Assembly: GCF_937976295.1 (NCBI RefSeq) | Contig: NZ_CALJRY010000393.1 | Location: forward strand, 1 to 9,927 | Reading direction: 5' to 3' | Source: an uncultured Rothia sp. | GTDB taxonomy: Bacteria; Actinomycetota; Actinomycetes; Actinomycetales; Micrococcaceae | Length of the DNA stretch: 9,927 bases | In this document: piece after piece, positions 1-6,354 of the stretch | How positions within the stretch are numbered: the stretch's first letter is position 1 | Layout: each line of letters begins with the position of its first letter | Notes under the pieces: model-generated | Databases searched by the model: none | Told to the model about the DNA's origin: nothing | Seen by the model: only the letters and a program-made list of their open reading frames with translations | Position numbers and translations under genes: made by a program

Positions 1-189
1 AAAGGCTGAGAAGGCGACAGCCCCCTCCCCCTTCCAGTTCGTTATGCCGGTATTGCGCACCCAAGCCCCGCGCTTACTGAACCGGGGCCAAGTGTTTCAC
101 CTACGAGGCGGAGGGACGGTGTCCTCCGTCGTGACATCGGAGATGCTGAGCGGTGCGAGCGTCGCCAAACAGGCTTGGCGGAGCCAGCA
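1..189. repeat. Tandem repeat unit, copy A (about 189 bp)
   Basis: The first 89 bases recur almost unchanged from position 190, with a handful of substitutions and one short indel. The rest of the unit is only loosely conserved between copies. The unit holds a GCCCCG/CGGGGC hairpin with a 12-nt loop (about 65-88), a CGGAGG/CCTCCG hairpin (about 109-128) and a CGCCAA/TTGGCG inverted repeat (about 163-180). No convincing gene crosses it; the reading frame that does also runs antisense through the tRNA genes. Copy A begins at the first base of the window, so the array may extend leftward. No transposase, integrase or CRISPR-like spacing is visible. Function unknown. Confidence 0.8.
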
Positions 190-376
190 AAAGGCTGAGA
201 AGGCGACAGCCCCCTCCCCTCCAGTTCGTTATGCCGGTATCGCGCACCCAAGCCCCGCACTTACTGAACCGGGGCTAGGTGTCTTGCTTAGAGAGTGGAG
301 GGGTGGTGTCCTCCGCAGTGACATCAGGGTGCCTGAAGCGAAGCGAGGGCGGGTTCCCTGTAGGAACAAGGAGGAC
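190..376. repeat. Tandem repeat unit, copy B
   Basis: This is the second copy of the unit that starts at 1. Positions 190-276 match 1-89 closely, including the GCCCCG/CGGGGC hairpin. After that, similarity falls, although GGTGTCCTCCG and GTGACATC are still shared. The copy then runs into unrelated sequence with a small GTTCC/GGAAC hairpin (353-367) before the tRNA terminator. The right boundary is approximate. The uneven decay suggests the first half is either under constraint or was more recently homogenised; that is inference. Confidence 0.75.
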
Positions 377-406
377 GCCCCCCAAGGAACTGAAAAGTTA
401 AACACA

Positions 407-436
407 AAAGCCCTTAGCTCGAAAGCTAAGGGCTTT
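407..436 (-). terminator. Intrinsic terminator of the tRNA operon
   Basis: A perfect 13-bp stem (407-419 with 424-436) encloses a 4-nt loop. Read on the minus strand, the stem ends in GGGCTTTTGTGTTT, giving a U-rich tail. It lies just past the 3' end of tRNA-Val, the last gene of the minus-strand tRNA operon. Confidence 0.9.
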
Positions 437-441
437 ATCTG

Positions 442-513
442 TGCGCGATACTGGGATCGAACCAGTGACCTCTTCCGTGTCAGGGAAGCGCGCTACCGCT
501 GCGCCAATCGCGC
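442..513 (-). tRNA. tRNA-Val (anticodon GAC)
   Basis: The minus strand folds into a full cloverleaf. The acceptor stem is GCGCGAT/ATCGCGC with discriminator A. The anticodon stem CTTCC/GGAAG holds loop CTGACAC, giving anticodon GAC, and the T arm is ACTGG TTCGATC CCAGT. CCA is not encoded; the next genomic bases are CAG. It is the last of three tRNA genes in the operon, followed closely by the terminator at 407-436. Confidence 0.96.
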
Positions 514-537
514 TCACAAAACAGTTGTTTTGTTGCG

Positions 538-608
538 AGGTGAGGACGGGATTCGAACCCGCGTACACGGCTTTGCAGGCCGCTGCCTAACCACTCGACC
601 ACCTCACC
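538..608 (-). tRNA. tRNA-Cys (anticodon GCA)
   Basis: The acceptor stem is GGTGAGG/CCTCACC. The anticodon arm GCGGC CTGCAAA GCCGT gives anticodon GCA, and the T loop is TTCGAAT. The discriminator is U, a known identity element for cysteinyl-tRNA synthetase, which supports the assignment. CCA is not encoded. It is the middle gene of the operon, 24 nt from tRNA-Val and 47 nt from tRNA-Gly. Confidence 0.96.
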
Positions 609-655
609 GCATACGCTCCACGAGGGAACGCGTTCGAACTCTTGGAGTCCTTACG

Positions 656-728
<73 letters not shown>

Positions 729-793
729 ATATCAGCGTATTCAATTTGAATCATTCCGAGGAGTTTTTCGCTCCGTCGTGCTGACAGGTAAAT

Positions 794-822
794 ACTATAC
801 GGGGTTTTTGAGTGTTTGCCAA
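794..822 (-). promoter_or_regulatory. Sigma-70-type promoter of the tRNA operon
   Basis: On the minus strand, TTGGCA (-35, 817-822) is followed after exactly 17 bp by TATAGT (-10, 794-799). Each hexamer differs from the housekeeping consensus at one base. A-rich sequence (GTAAAAGA) precedes the -35, as for UP elements of stable RNA promoters. Predicted transcription starts near 787 and runs into tRNA-Gly. This is the strongest promoter visible in the window. Confidence 0.85.
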
Positions 823-1025
823 ATCTTTTACTAGACACCCTGTGTTCCGCGTGTTTCCGGGGTAAAGCGGGGTATTTTGCGTCTTTTTTGGGACATGCGG
901 GCAAAATTTATTTTCATGGTGCCAGTCACATTTTCGGGGTTTTGGGGATGGTTGCTGTTCCCGCGCGGGCTGCGGCGGGCACACGATGTCCGCTGAGTAT
1001 CCACGAAATTTTTCAGAAGAGAACG
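823..1025. other. Intergenic spacer without a supported gene
   Basis: This lies between the tRNA promoter and the glnE terminator. It is more T-rich than its surroundings and repeats the pattern CGGGG followed by T/A runs (about 858, 868 and 935; another at 800 lies in the promoter spacer). Short reading frames cross it on both strands, but none has a Shine-Dalgarno, a leaderless -10 or a recognisable product. I see no RNA gene or mobile element in it. Confidence 0.5.
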
Positions 1026-1062
1026 AAAAGGAGGGGCGGGGATCCAGGTTCCCCACCCCTCC
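1026..1062 (-). terminator. Intrinsic terminator after glnE
   Basis: A 12-bp stem with a single mismatch (1030-1041 with 1051-1062) has a 9-nt loop. On the minus strand the stem is followed by TTTTCGTT. It starts about 40 bp past the glnE stop codon, which fits the end of glnE transcription. Confidence 0.8.
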
Positions 1063-1103
1063 CCTATAAAAACCGCGTCCGCTAAAACGCTTGGCTCATG
1101 GTT

Positions 1104-4100
1104 CTAGAGTTCTTCGAAGAAGAGTCGCTCGTAGACCTTGCGAGCGTTACGGGTTTGGCGCAGGTAGTCCTCTTCGAGGGCGCGTGCACTGCCGGCGGGG
1201 TATCCGCACCAGCGGGCAATCGCCTCCAAATCGTCACGACCTGAGGGCAAAGTATCCGACTGGCGTACGCCGCGCAGTACGTTGCCGCCGCGAATCTTCG
1301 TGGCGAGCAGCCAGGCGCCGCTGAGGATTTCAGCGTCCGCAGCCTCGACCAGTCCCGCCTCAACCGCCGCGTCCAGCGCCTTCAGGGTGGAGGTGGTGCG
1401 CAGCCCCGGCACGGCGTGCGCGTGGCGCAGCTGCACGAGCTGGACCAGCCATTCCACGTCGGAGAGTCCGCCGCGGCCGAGCTTGAGCTGGCGGGTGCGG
1501 TCGGCACCGTGCGGCATGCGCTCGTTCTCAACGCGCGCCTTCATGCGACGAATCTGCTGTACCTGTTCGGGCGTGAAAGTTGCCGGGTAGCGGTACGGGT
1601 CGATGAGCTCCACGAAAGCCTCACCGAGCTCCTCGTCGCCGGCGATGGGGCGGGCGCGGGTGAGCGCCTGGAATTCCCAGGTTTCCGCCCAGCGTTCGTA
1701 GTAGGAGCGGTAGGAGTCCAGCGAGCGCACGATAGCGCCCTGTTTACCTTCGGGGCGCAGGTCGGCGTCCACTTCGAGGGGCCGTTCGGCGCGGATGGCG
1801 GGCTTGACGGGCTGCTTGAGGAGCGCCAGGGTGCGGTTCACGATGCGTGCGGCCTGTTCCTGTGCGGCGTCTTCGTCGGCACCGTCGAGGGGTTCGTGGA
1901 CGAACATGACGTCCGCGTCGGAGCCGAAGCCGTTCTCGGCGCCGCCGAGGCGGCCCATGCCGATGACGGCGATGCGGGTGAGCAGCTTCTCCCCCGCAGC
2001 CTCCTCAGCTTTGGCAGGTTCGGCACCTTCCGGCGCCGTCTGGAGTTCACGCAGGGCAATCTGTAGCGCCGCGCCGATCGTGCACTCGTCGATGGCGGCA
2101 AGACCGGCGCAGGTGTCCTCAATGTCAACGATGCCCAGGGCCCAGCCCATGGCGGTGCGCAGGGTTTCGCGGCGGCGCAGGTAGCGCACGGCGCGCATCG
2201 CCTCGGCGGCATCCTCGTGGCGTGCCAGCAGGGAGGAAATCTCGGAGGCGAGCGCCTCCTCCCCCAGCGGTTTGAGGTCGGCAACCTTGTCCAGCCAGGC
2301 GATGGAGGCGGAGGCGTCCTCGAGCAGGTCGGTCATGAGGCGCGAGCTGGAGAGCAGCTGGCTGAGGCGTTCGGCGGCTGCGGGTGAGTCGCGGAGCATG
2401 CGCAGGTACCAGCTGGTGCTGCCGAGCGATTCGGAGACGATGCGGAATCCGAGCAGGCCGGCGTCCGCGTCCACGCCGCGGGCGAACCAGCCCAGTAGCA
2501 CGGGCATGAGGTGACGCTGAATGTCTGCGCTGCGGGAAAGTCCCGTGGTGAGTGCCTTGATGTGGCGCATGGCGCCGCGCGGGTCGCGGTAGCCGAGGGC
2601 GGCCAGACGGTCCTGTGCCGCCTGTTCGCTGAGCACCACTTCGTCGCGGCTGAGCGTGGAAACGGCGGCAAGCAGCGGGCGGAAGAAGATTCGCTCGTGC
2701 AGTGAACGGACGTTCCGTTTAATTTTCTGCCAGGCTTTGAGCATCTGCTCGGCGGAGAGCGTGCCGTTGCGTTCCGGGGAGAGGATTGAGCGGGCGAGGG
2801 CGCGCTGTTCGGCGTCCTTCTCGGGCATCAGGTGGGTGCGGCGCAGCTGCTGCAGCTGGATGCGGTGCTCGAGCACGCGTAGCTTCTTGTAGTCGCGACT
2901 GAATGCTTCGGCGTCGGTGCGGCTAATGTAGCTGACGGCGGTCAGCGCCGCCAGGGAATCGACGGTTGACTTGGTGCGCACGGCGGGGTCGGTTCGGCCG
3001 TGCACGAGTTGCAGCAACTGCACGGTGAACTCAATATCGCGCAGACCGCCCGGGCCCAGCTTAATCTGGCGGTCCACCTGGTGCGCGGGAATATTGTCGG
3101 TCACGCGGGCGCGCATCGCCTGCACGGATTCCACGAAGGATTCACGGGCGGCGGACTCCCACACGAAGGGGTCGATTGCGCGGGCGTAGCGGGCGCCCAG
3201 CTGCGCCGAACCGGCGATGGGGCGCGCCTTGAGTAGCGCCTGGAACTCCCAGTTTTCGGCCCAGCGCTTGTAGTACTGAACGTAGGATTCGACGGTGCGA
3301 ACGAGCGGGCCGTCCTTACCCTCGGGGCGCAGGTTCGCGTCGACTTCCCAGAGGGCGGGTTCGGGTGCGGGGCCCATGATGGCGCGGGTGAGGGCGTGCA
3401 CGAGTTCCGTGCCGATGGTGGAACATTCGTTCTCGGTGAGCTTGAGCGGGGTGCTCTCCCCCTCTGCCCCGGTATTAGGCGTGGCGGCGGGTTCCACGGG
3501 CGCAACCACGTACACCACATCAACGTCAGAGATGTAGTTCAGCTCGCGGGCACCGCACTTACCCATGCCGATAATCGCCAGATCCAGGGCATCTACGGCT
3601 TCGCCTCGGCGAGGCGAAGCCAGGCCGGGGCCGAGCCCCTCCGCAACTTCGGTGCGGGCAATGGCGAGCGCACCCTCCAGCGCGGCGGCGGCAAGATCGG
3701 CGAGGTGACGACCGATGGTGGGCATCATTTCGACCGGGTCTTCACAGCACACGTCGAGCAGGGCGATGCGCGCCAGGGCGGCGCGGTAGGCAACGCGCAG
3801 GGTCACGTAGCCGTCTTTGCCGGTCTGCTCGGCGGCAGCGCGCGGACGCTCCGCGTGGGGGTCGGCTCCGAGGGCGGTGAGGATATCGCGGCGGTAGGGG
3901 GTGTCCAGCGGTGCGATGGGGGTCAGGAATTCCCCGTCGGTTTCCGGCAGGATCGACGCCGGGTGTTGGGAGCGAATCAGCGCGCTCTCAGCCGGGTACA
4001 CCTGCGTGTCGAAGAGCGGGTCAATGTGCTCGGGGCGGCGGTAGAGAAAATCGCCAATCGCCTGGGATGCACCGAGCAGGCGGTACATGCCGAATTCTTC

Positions 4101-4448
4101 TTCGCCGCGGTTGGCGCGCTCGGCGACCGCCGGGTGCTTCTCGATGAGGCGCACGAGGGAGGGCAGGGCAATATCCGGTGAGGGCGCGAGGCGCAGCCCG
4201 GCAAAGAGCGCATCCTGCGAGACGTGCTTCAGTTCGGGTGCGTTAAGCCAGCGTTCTGCCTTGGACGGGTCGTAGAAGCCGGTGGCAATCATGCGGGTGC
4301 GCAGGCGCAGCTGGGCTTTGCGTTCGGCTTCGGCGCGCTGCTCGTCGTCAAGTGCGTCGGGGGCGATGTCGGTCAGCGGTTTGGGTTCTTTGGCGGGGTC
4401 GATAATGCGGATGAGCCCGGTGGCCGGGTAGTGGGAGCTGTCAGTCAT
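1104..4448 (-). CDS. glnE: Bifunctional glutamine synthetase adenylyltransferase/deadenylylase
   Basis: This 1114-residue protein controls glutamine synthetase type I by adding AMP to, or removing it from, a tyrosine near the active site in response to nitrogen status. It has the duplicated GlnE architecture. The N-terminal nucleotidyltransferase domain carries GMGKCGARELNYISDVDV (about 294-311) with LRPEGKDG (about 373-380) and GPGGLRDIEF (about 465-474). The C-terminal domain carries GMGRLGGAENGFGSDADV (about 830-847) with LRPEGKQG (about 897-904) and GRGGLSDVEW (about 991-1000). Both catalytic D-x-D pairs are present (308/310 and 844/846), so both activities look intact. It is about 100 residues longer than the usual 950-1000, partly through inserts near 270-288 and 315-338. 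It lies 246 bp downstream of glnA on the same strand. The ATG at 4448 has no clear Shine-Dalgarno and no leaderless -10, so the exact start is less certain than the identity. Confidence 0.96.
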   Translation of the reverse strand: MTDSSHYPATGLIRIIDPAKEPKPLTDIAPDALDDEQRAEAERKAQLRLRTRMIATGFYDPSKAERWLNAPELKHVSQDALFAGLRLAPSPDIALPSLVRLIEKHPAVAERANRGEEEFGMYRLLGASQAIGDFLYRRPEHIDPLFDTQVYPAESALIRSQHPASILPETDGEFLTPIAPLDTPYRRDILTALGADPHAERPRAAAEQTGKDGYVTLRVAYRAALARIALLDVCCEDPVEMMPTIGRHLADLAAAALEGALAIARTEVAEGLGPGLASPRRGEAVDALDLAIIGMGKCGARELNYISDVDVVYVVAPVEPAATPNTGAEGESTPLKLTENECSTIGTELVHALTRAIMGPAPEPALWEVDANLRPEGKDGPLVRTVESYVQYYKRWAENWEFQALLKARPIAGSAQLGARYARAIDPFVWESAARESFVESVQAMRARVTDNIPAHQVDRQIKLGPGGLRDIEFTVQLLQLVHGRTDPAVRTKSTVDSLAALTAVSYISRTDAEAFSRDYKKLRVLEHRIQLQQLRRTHLMPEKDAEQRALARSILSPERNGTLSAEQMLKAWQKIKRNVRSLHERIFFRPLLAAVSTLSRDEVVLSEQAAQDRLAALGYRDPRGAMRHIKALTTGLSRSADIQRHLMPVLLGWFARGVDADAGLLGFRIVSESLGSTSWYLRMLRDSPAAAERLSQLLSSSRLMTDLLEDASASIAWLDKVADLKPLGEEALASEISSLLARHEDAAEAMRAVRYLRRRETLRTAMGWALGIVDIEDTCAGLAAIDECTIGAALQIALRELQTAPEGAEPAKAEEAAGEKLLTRIAVIGMGRLGGAENGFGSDADVMFVHEPLDGADEDAAQEQAARIVNRTLALLKQPVKPAIRAERPLEVDADLRPEGKQGAIVRSLDSYRSYYERWAETWEFQALTRARPIAGDEELGEAFVELIDPYRYPATFTPEQVQQIRRMKARVENERMPHGADRTRQLKLGRGGLSDVEWLVQLVQLRHAHAVPGLRTTSTLKALDAAVEAGLVEAADAEILSGAWLLATKIRGGNVLRGVRQSDTLPSGRDDLEAIARWCGYPAGSARALEEDYLRQTRNARKVYERLFFEEL
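3597..3621. repeat. 25-bp palindrome inside glnE
   Basis: Twelve bases beginning GGCTTCGCCTCG are followed by one central base and their exact reverse complement. The element is in frame and encodes the ASPRRGEA segment (about residues 277-284), just before the N-terminal catalytic motif of GlnE. It falls where the protein appears to have an insert. It resembles a REP-like or selfish palindromic unit tolerated within a coding region; that reading is inference. Confidence 0.7.
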
Positions 4449-4453
4449 GGCGT

Positions 4454-4479
4454 GAGAACTGTGGGGTAGAGAACTGTGG
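4454..4479. repeat. Direct repeats just upstream of glnE
   Basis: GAGAACTGTGG occurs at 4454-4464 and again at 4469-4479, a 15-bp period. Looser GTGGAG copies follow up to about 4520. On the minus strand they lie immediately upstream of the glnE ATG as CCACAGTTCTC units. They could be a decayed minisatellite or a protein-binding site; the sequence does not decide. Confidence 0.6.
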
Positions 4480-4601
4480 ATTGAGAGTAGATCCGTGGAG
4501 TGGAGAGCAGGGGTGGAGAGTAAAGATTTCGGCGGTTAAAAATTCAGCGGTAAAAGTTTGCGGTGAACGGTGAAGCTGATAGGTGCAATTGATAGACCTG
4601 T

Positions 4602-4643
4602 GGGCGGTACCCGCCGGCGTGTTACCGGTAGCGGGTACCGCCC
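4602..4643 (-). terminator. Hairpin between glnA and glnE (possible terminator or attenuator)
   Basis: A perfect 13-bp GC-rich inverted repeat (4602-4614 with 4631-4643) has a 16-nt loop that can itself pair CCGG with CCGG. It starts about 50 bp past the glnA stop. There is no U tract on either strand, so it would be a U-less terminator of the kind reported in actinobacteria, or an mRNA-stabilising structure that separates glnA from glnE expression. Confidence 0.5.
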
Positions 4644-4694
4644 TGAGGCTGTCAGCGCTCACTCATCGTACGAGGAGGTGAGAGAAACCAGCCG

Positions 4695-6035
4695 TTAGAG
4701 GATTCCGAGGTTGTGCTTGAGCTCGTAGGGGGTCACCTGAGCCTGGTACTGGTCCCAGTCGGCGCGCTTATTGCGCAGGAACTGCTCGAAGACCTGCTCG
4801 CCCAGAACCTCCGCCATGAACTCGGATTCTTCGGTGATGTTGATGGCTTCACGCAGGGATGCGGGCAGCGGGTTGTAGCCCATGGCGCGGCGTTCGGCGT
4901 TGGTCATGGCGGCGAGGTCCTCGGTCACGGCGGGCATGAGCGGGTACTCGTTTTCGATGCCCTTCAGACCGGCTGCGAGAATCACCGCGTACGCCAGGTA
5001 CGGGTTCGATGCCGAGTCCAGGCCGCGGTACTCGATGCGTGCGGACTGCATCTTGTTCGGCTTGTACAGGGGCACGCGCACGAGCGCGGAACGGTTGTTG
5101 TGGCCCCAAGAGACGTAGGAGGGTGCCTCGCCACCGCCCCAGAGGCGCTTGTAGGAGTTGATGAACTGGTTGGTGACCGCGGTGAATTCGGGGGCGTGCT
5201 TGAGCACACCGGCGATGAAGTGGCGTGCGGTCTTGGACAGCTGGTATTCGGCACCGGCTTCGAAGAATGCGTTGGTGTCGCCTTCAAAGAGGGAAAAGTG
5301 GGTGTGCATGCCGCTGCCGGCGTACTTGGTGAAGGGCTTGGGCATGAAGGTTGCGTACATGCCGAGCGAGTAGGCGACTTCCTTGATGACGGTGCGGAAG
5401 GTCATGACGTTGTCGGCGGTCTGCAGGGCGTCGGCGTGGCGCAGGTCGATTTCGTTCTGGCCGGGGCCGGTTTCGTGGTGGCTGAATTCGACGGAGATGC
5501 CGACTTCTTCGAGCATGGTCACTGCCTTGCGGCGGAAGTCCTGCACGATGCCGCCGGGGGTGTGGTCGAAGTAGGATTCGTGGTCCACGGGCACGGGGAA
5601 TCCGTCAGCACCGAGCTTGGAAGATTCGAGCAGGTAGAACTCAATTTCGGGCGAGGTGTAGCAGGTGAAGCCCATCTCCGCAGCCTTGTTGAGCACGCGC
5701 TTGAGTACACCGCGGGTGTCGGAGGCGCTGATTTCGCCGTCGGGGGTGAGCACGTCACAGAACATGCGGGAGGTGATATCTTCCTCGCCGCGCCAGGGCA
5801 GGATCTGGAAGGTGGAGGGGTCCGGCTGCAGCAGCATATCGGATTCGTAGATGCGGGAGAAACCCTCAATCGAGGAGCCGTCAAAGCCCAAGCCCTCGTC
5901 GAAGGCGCTTTCTACCTCAGCCGGTGCGAGCGCAACGGATTTGAGGGTGCCGACCACGTCGGTGAACCAGAGGCGGATGAAGCGGATGTCGCGCTCTTCG
6001 ATGGTGCGCAGTACGAATTCCTGTTGGCGGTCCAT
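4695..6035 (-). CDS. glnA2: Glutamine synthetase type I, GlnA2-like
   Basis: This 446-residue cytoplasmic enzyme is predicted to make glutamine from glutamate, ammonia and ATP. The opening MDRQQEFVLRTIEERDIRF and the length match the GlnA2 class of M. tuberculosis. Visible motifs are FDGSSIEGF (51-59, with the ammonium-site Asp and Ser), PEIEFYLL (129-136), the HHETGPGQNEIDLR metal/substrate region (186-199), PKPF...GSGMHTHFSLFEG (232-252), NRSALVRVP (314-322) and EYRGLDSASNPYL (335-347). In the loop where GlnE-regulated enzymes have the NLYDLP adenylylation site, this protein reads EDLAAMTNAE (about 372-381) with no tyrosine. It is therefore probably not a GlnE substrate despite the adjacent glnE. 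A Shine-Dalgarno (GAGAGGG, 6042-6048) lies 6 nt before the ATG and supports this start. Streptomyces coelicolor GlnA2 is a gamma-glutamylpolyamine synthetase, so a polyamine substrate remains possible. Confidence 0.95.
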   Translation of the reverse strand: MDRQQEFVLRTIEERDIRFIRLWFTDVVGTLKSVALAPAEVESAFDEGLGFDGSSIEGFSRIYESDMLLQPDPSTFQILPWRGEEDITSRMFCDVLTPDGEISASDTRGVLKRVLNKAAEMGFTCYTSPEIEFYLLESSKLGADGFPVPVDHESYFDHTPGGIVQDFRRKAVTMLEEVGISVEFSHHETGPGQNEIDLRHADALQTADNVMTFRTVIKEVAYSLGMYATFMPKPFTKYAGSGMHTHFSLFEGDTNAFFEAGAEYQLSKTARHFIAGVLKHAPEFTAVTNQFINSYKRLWGGGEAPSYVSWGHNNRSALVRVPLYKPNKMQSARIEYRGLDSASNPYLAYAVILAAGLKGIENEYPLMPAVTEDLAAMTNAERRAMGYNPLPASLREAINITEESEFMAEVLGEQVFEQFLRNKRADWDQYQAQVTPYELKHNLGIL

Positions 6036-6121
6036 GAGTTGCCCTCTCGCTTGGGGTGCCGGTGCGTCGGGGGCGCATCCTTGCGGGGCGCGAGCACCGG
6101 GCGTCTGTTCCTTGTCCCTCT

Positions 6122-6175
6122 AGCCTATCGGGTTCTGCTGTGTGGCGGGTGGGTGGGAGGTTTCGTTTGTGTAAA
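6122..6175 (-). promoter_or_regulatory. Candidate glnA2 promoter with GlnR-like half-site
   Basis: On the minus strand, TTTAC-n6-GAAAC (6160-6175) matches one half of the actinobacterial GlnR box (gTnAC-n6-GaAAC) at all conserved positions except the first base. About 32 bp downstream lies TAGGCT (6122-6127), a possible -10, which would place the half-site roughly 45-60 bp upstream of transcription start, as expected for an activator. No good -35 is present. GlnR control is inferred from this match alone. Confidence 0.3.
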
Positions 6176-6342
6176 TTCTCGCTCTTGTTCTCACTCTTGC
6201 GCGGCGGTAGCTCAGATTTTGGGCTGTGCCGGGGGGGTAACGCTCCCCCGCTTTTTCTGCGGTGTGGGTTTCGCGCAGATGCCAAACAGGTTCAGATACT
6301 TGGCAGATGACGGTTCGCGGGGCGTGTTCGGGGTCGCCTTGC

Positions 6343-6354
6343 GATAATGGGGGT
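6343..6354 (+). promoter_or_regulatory. Leaderless promoter -10 of the membrane protein
   Basis: GATAAT (6343-6348), preceded by TGC as in an extended -10, ends 6 nt before the ATG at 6355. Transcription would begin at or next to the ATG, giving a leaderless mRNA. There is no Shine-Dalgarno and no clear -35. Confidence 0.6.

Larger units (their letters stand above)
6036..6354. other. Divergent intergenic region, glnA2 and membrane protein
   Basis: This 319-bp stretch separates the minus-strand glnA2 from the plus-strand membrane protein and holds no supported gene. It contains the glnA2 Shine-Dalgarno (6042-6048), a weak minus-strand -10 candidate (TAGGCT, 6122-6127), a GlnR-like half-site (6160-6175), a short CGGGGG/CCCCCG hairpin followed by CTTTTT on the plus strand (6230-6256), and the leaderless -10 of the membrane protein (6343-6348). 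Confidence 0.6.

Noticed and set aside
1..376. CRISPR array
   Set aside because: There are only two copies, of about 189 bp, without short regular repeats, unique spacers or cas genes.
377..513. Prophage or island attachment site at the 3' end of tRNA-Val
   Set aside because: tRNA 3' ends are common attachment sites and a repeat lies beside this one, but there is no duplicated tRNA end and no integrase in the window.
816..1085. An 89-codon plus-strand frame between the tRNA promoter and glnE
   Set aside because: It starts with TTG inside the tRNA promoter -35, ends through the glnE terminator stem, and has no Shine-Dalgarno or recognisable product.
4441..4662. A 73-codon minus-strand frame that overlaps the glnE ATG by 8 bases
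   Set aside because: The overlap looks like translational coupling, but the frame starts with a GTG lacking a Shine-Dalgarno, runs through the hairpin, and its C-terminal part is simply the direct repeats (NPQFSTPQFS).
6230..6256. CGGGGG/CCCCCG hairpin followed by CTTTTT on the plus strand, as a terminator
   Set aside because: The stem is only 6 bp and no plus-strand gene ends upstream of it. It is noted in the intergenic entry but not called.
4713..6347. A 544-codon plus-strand frame opposite glnA2
   Set aside because: It is a mirror of glnA2 codon structure in GC-rich DNA, with no ribosome site or recognisable domain. GlnA2 on the other strand is certain.
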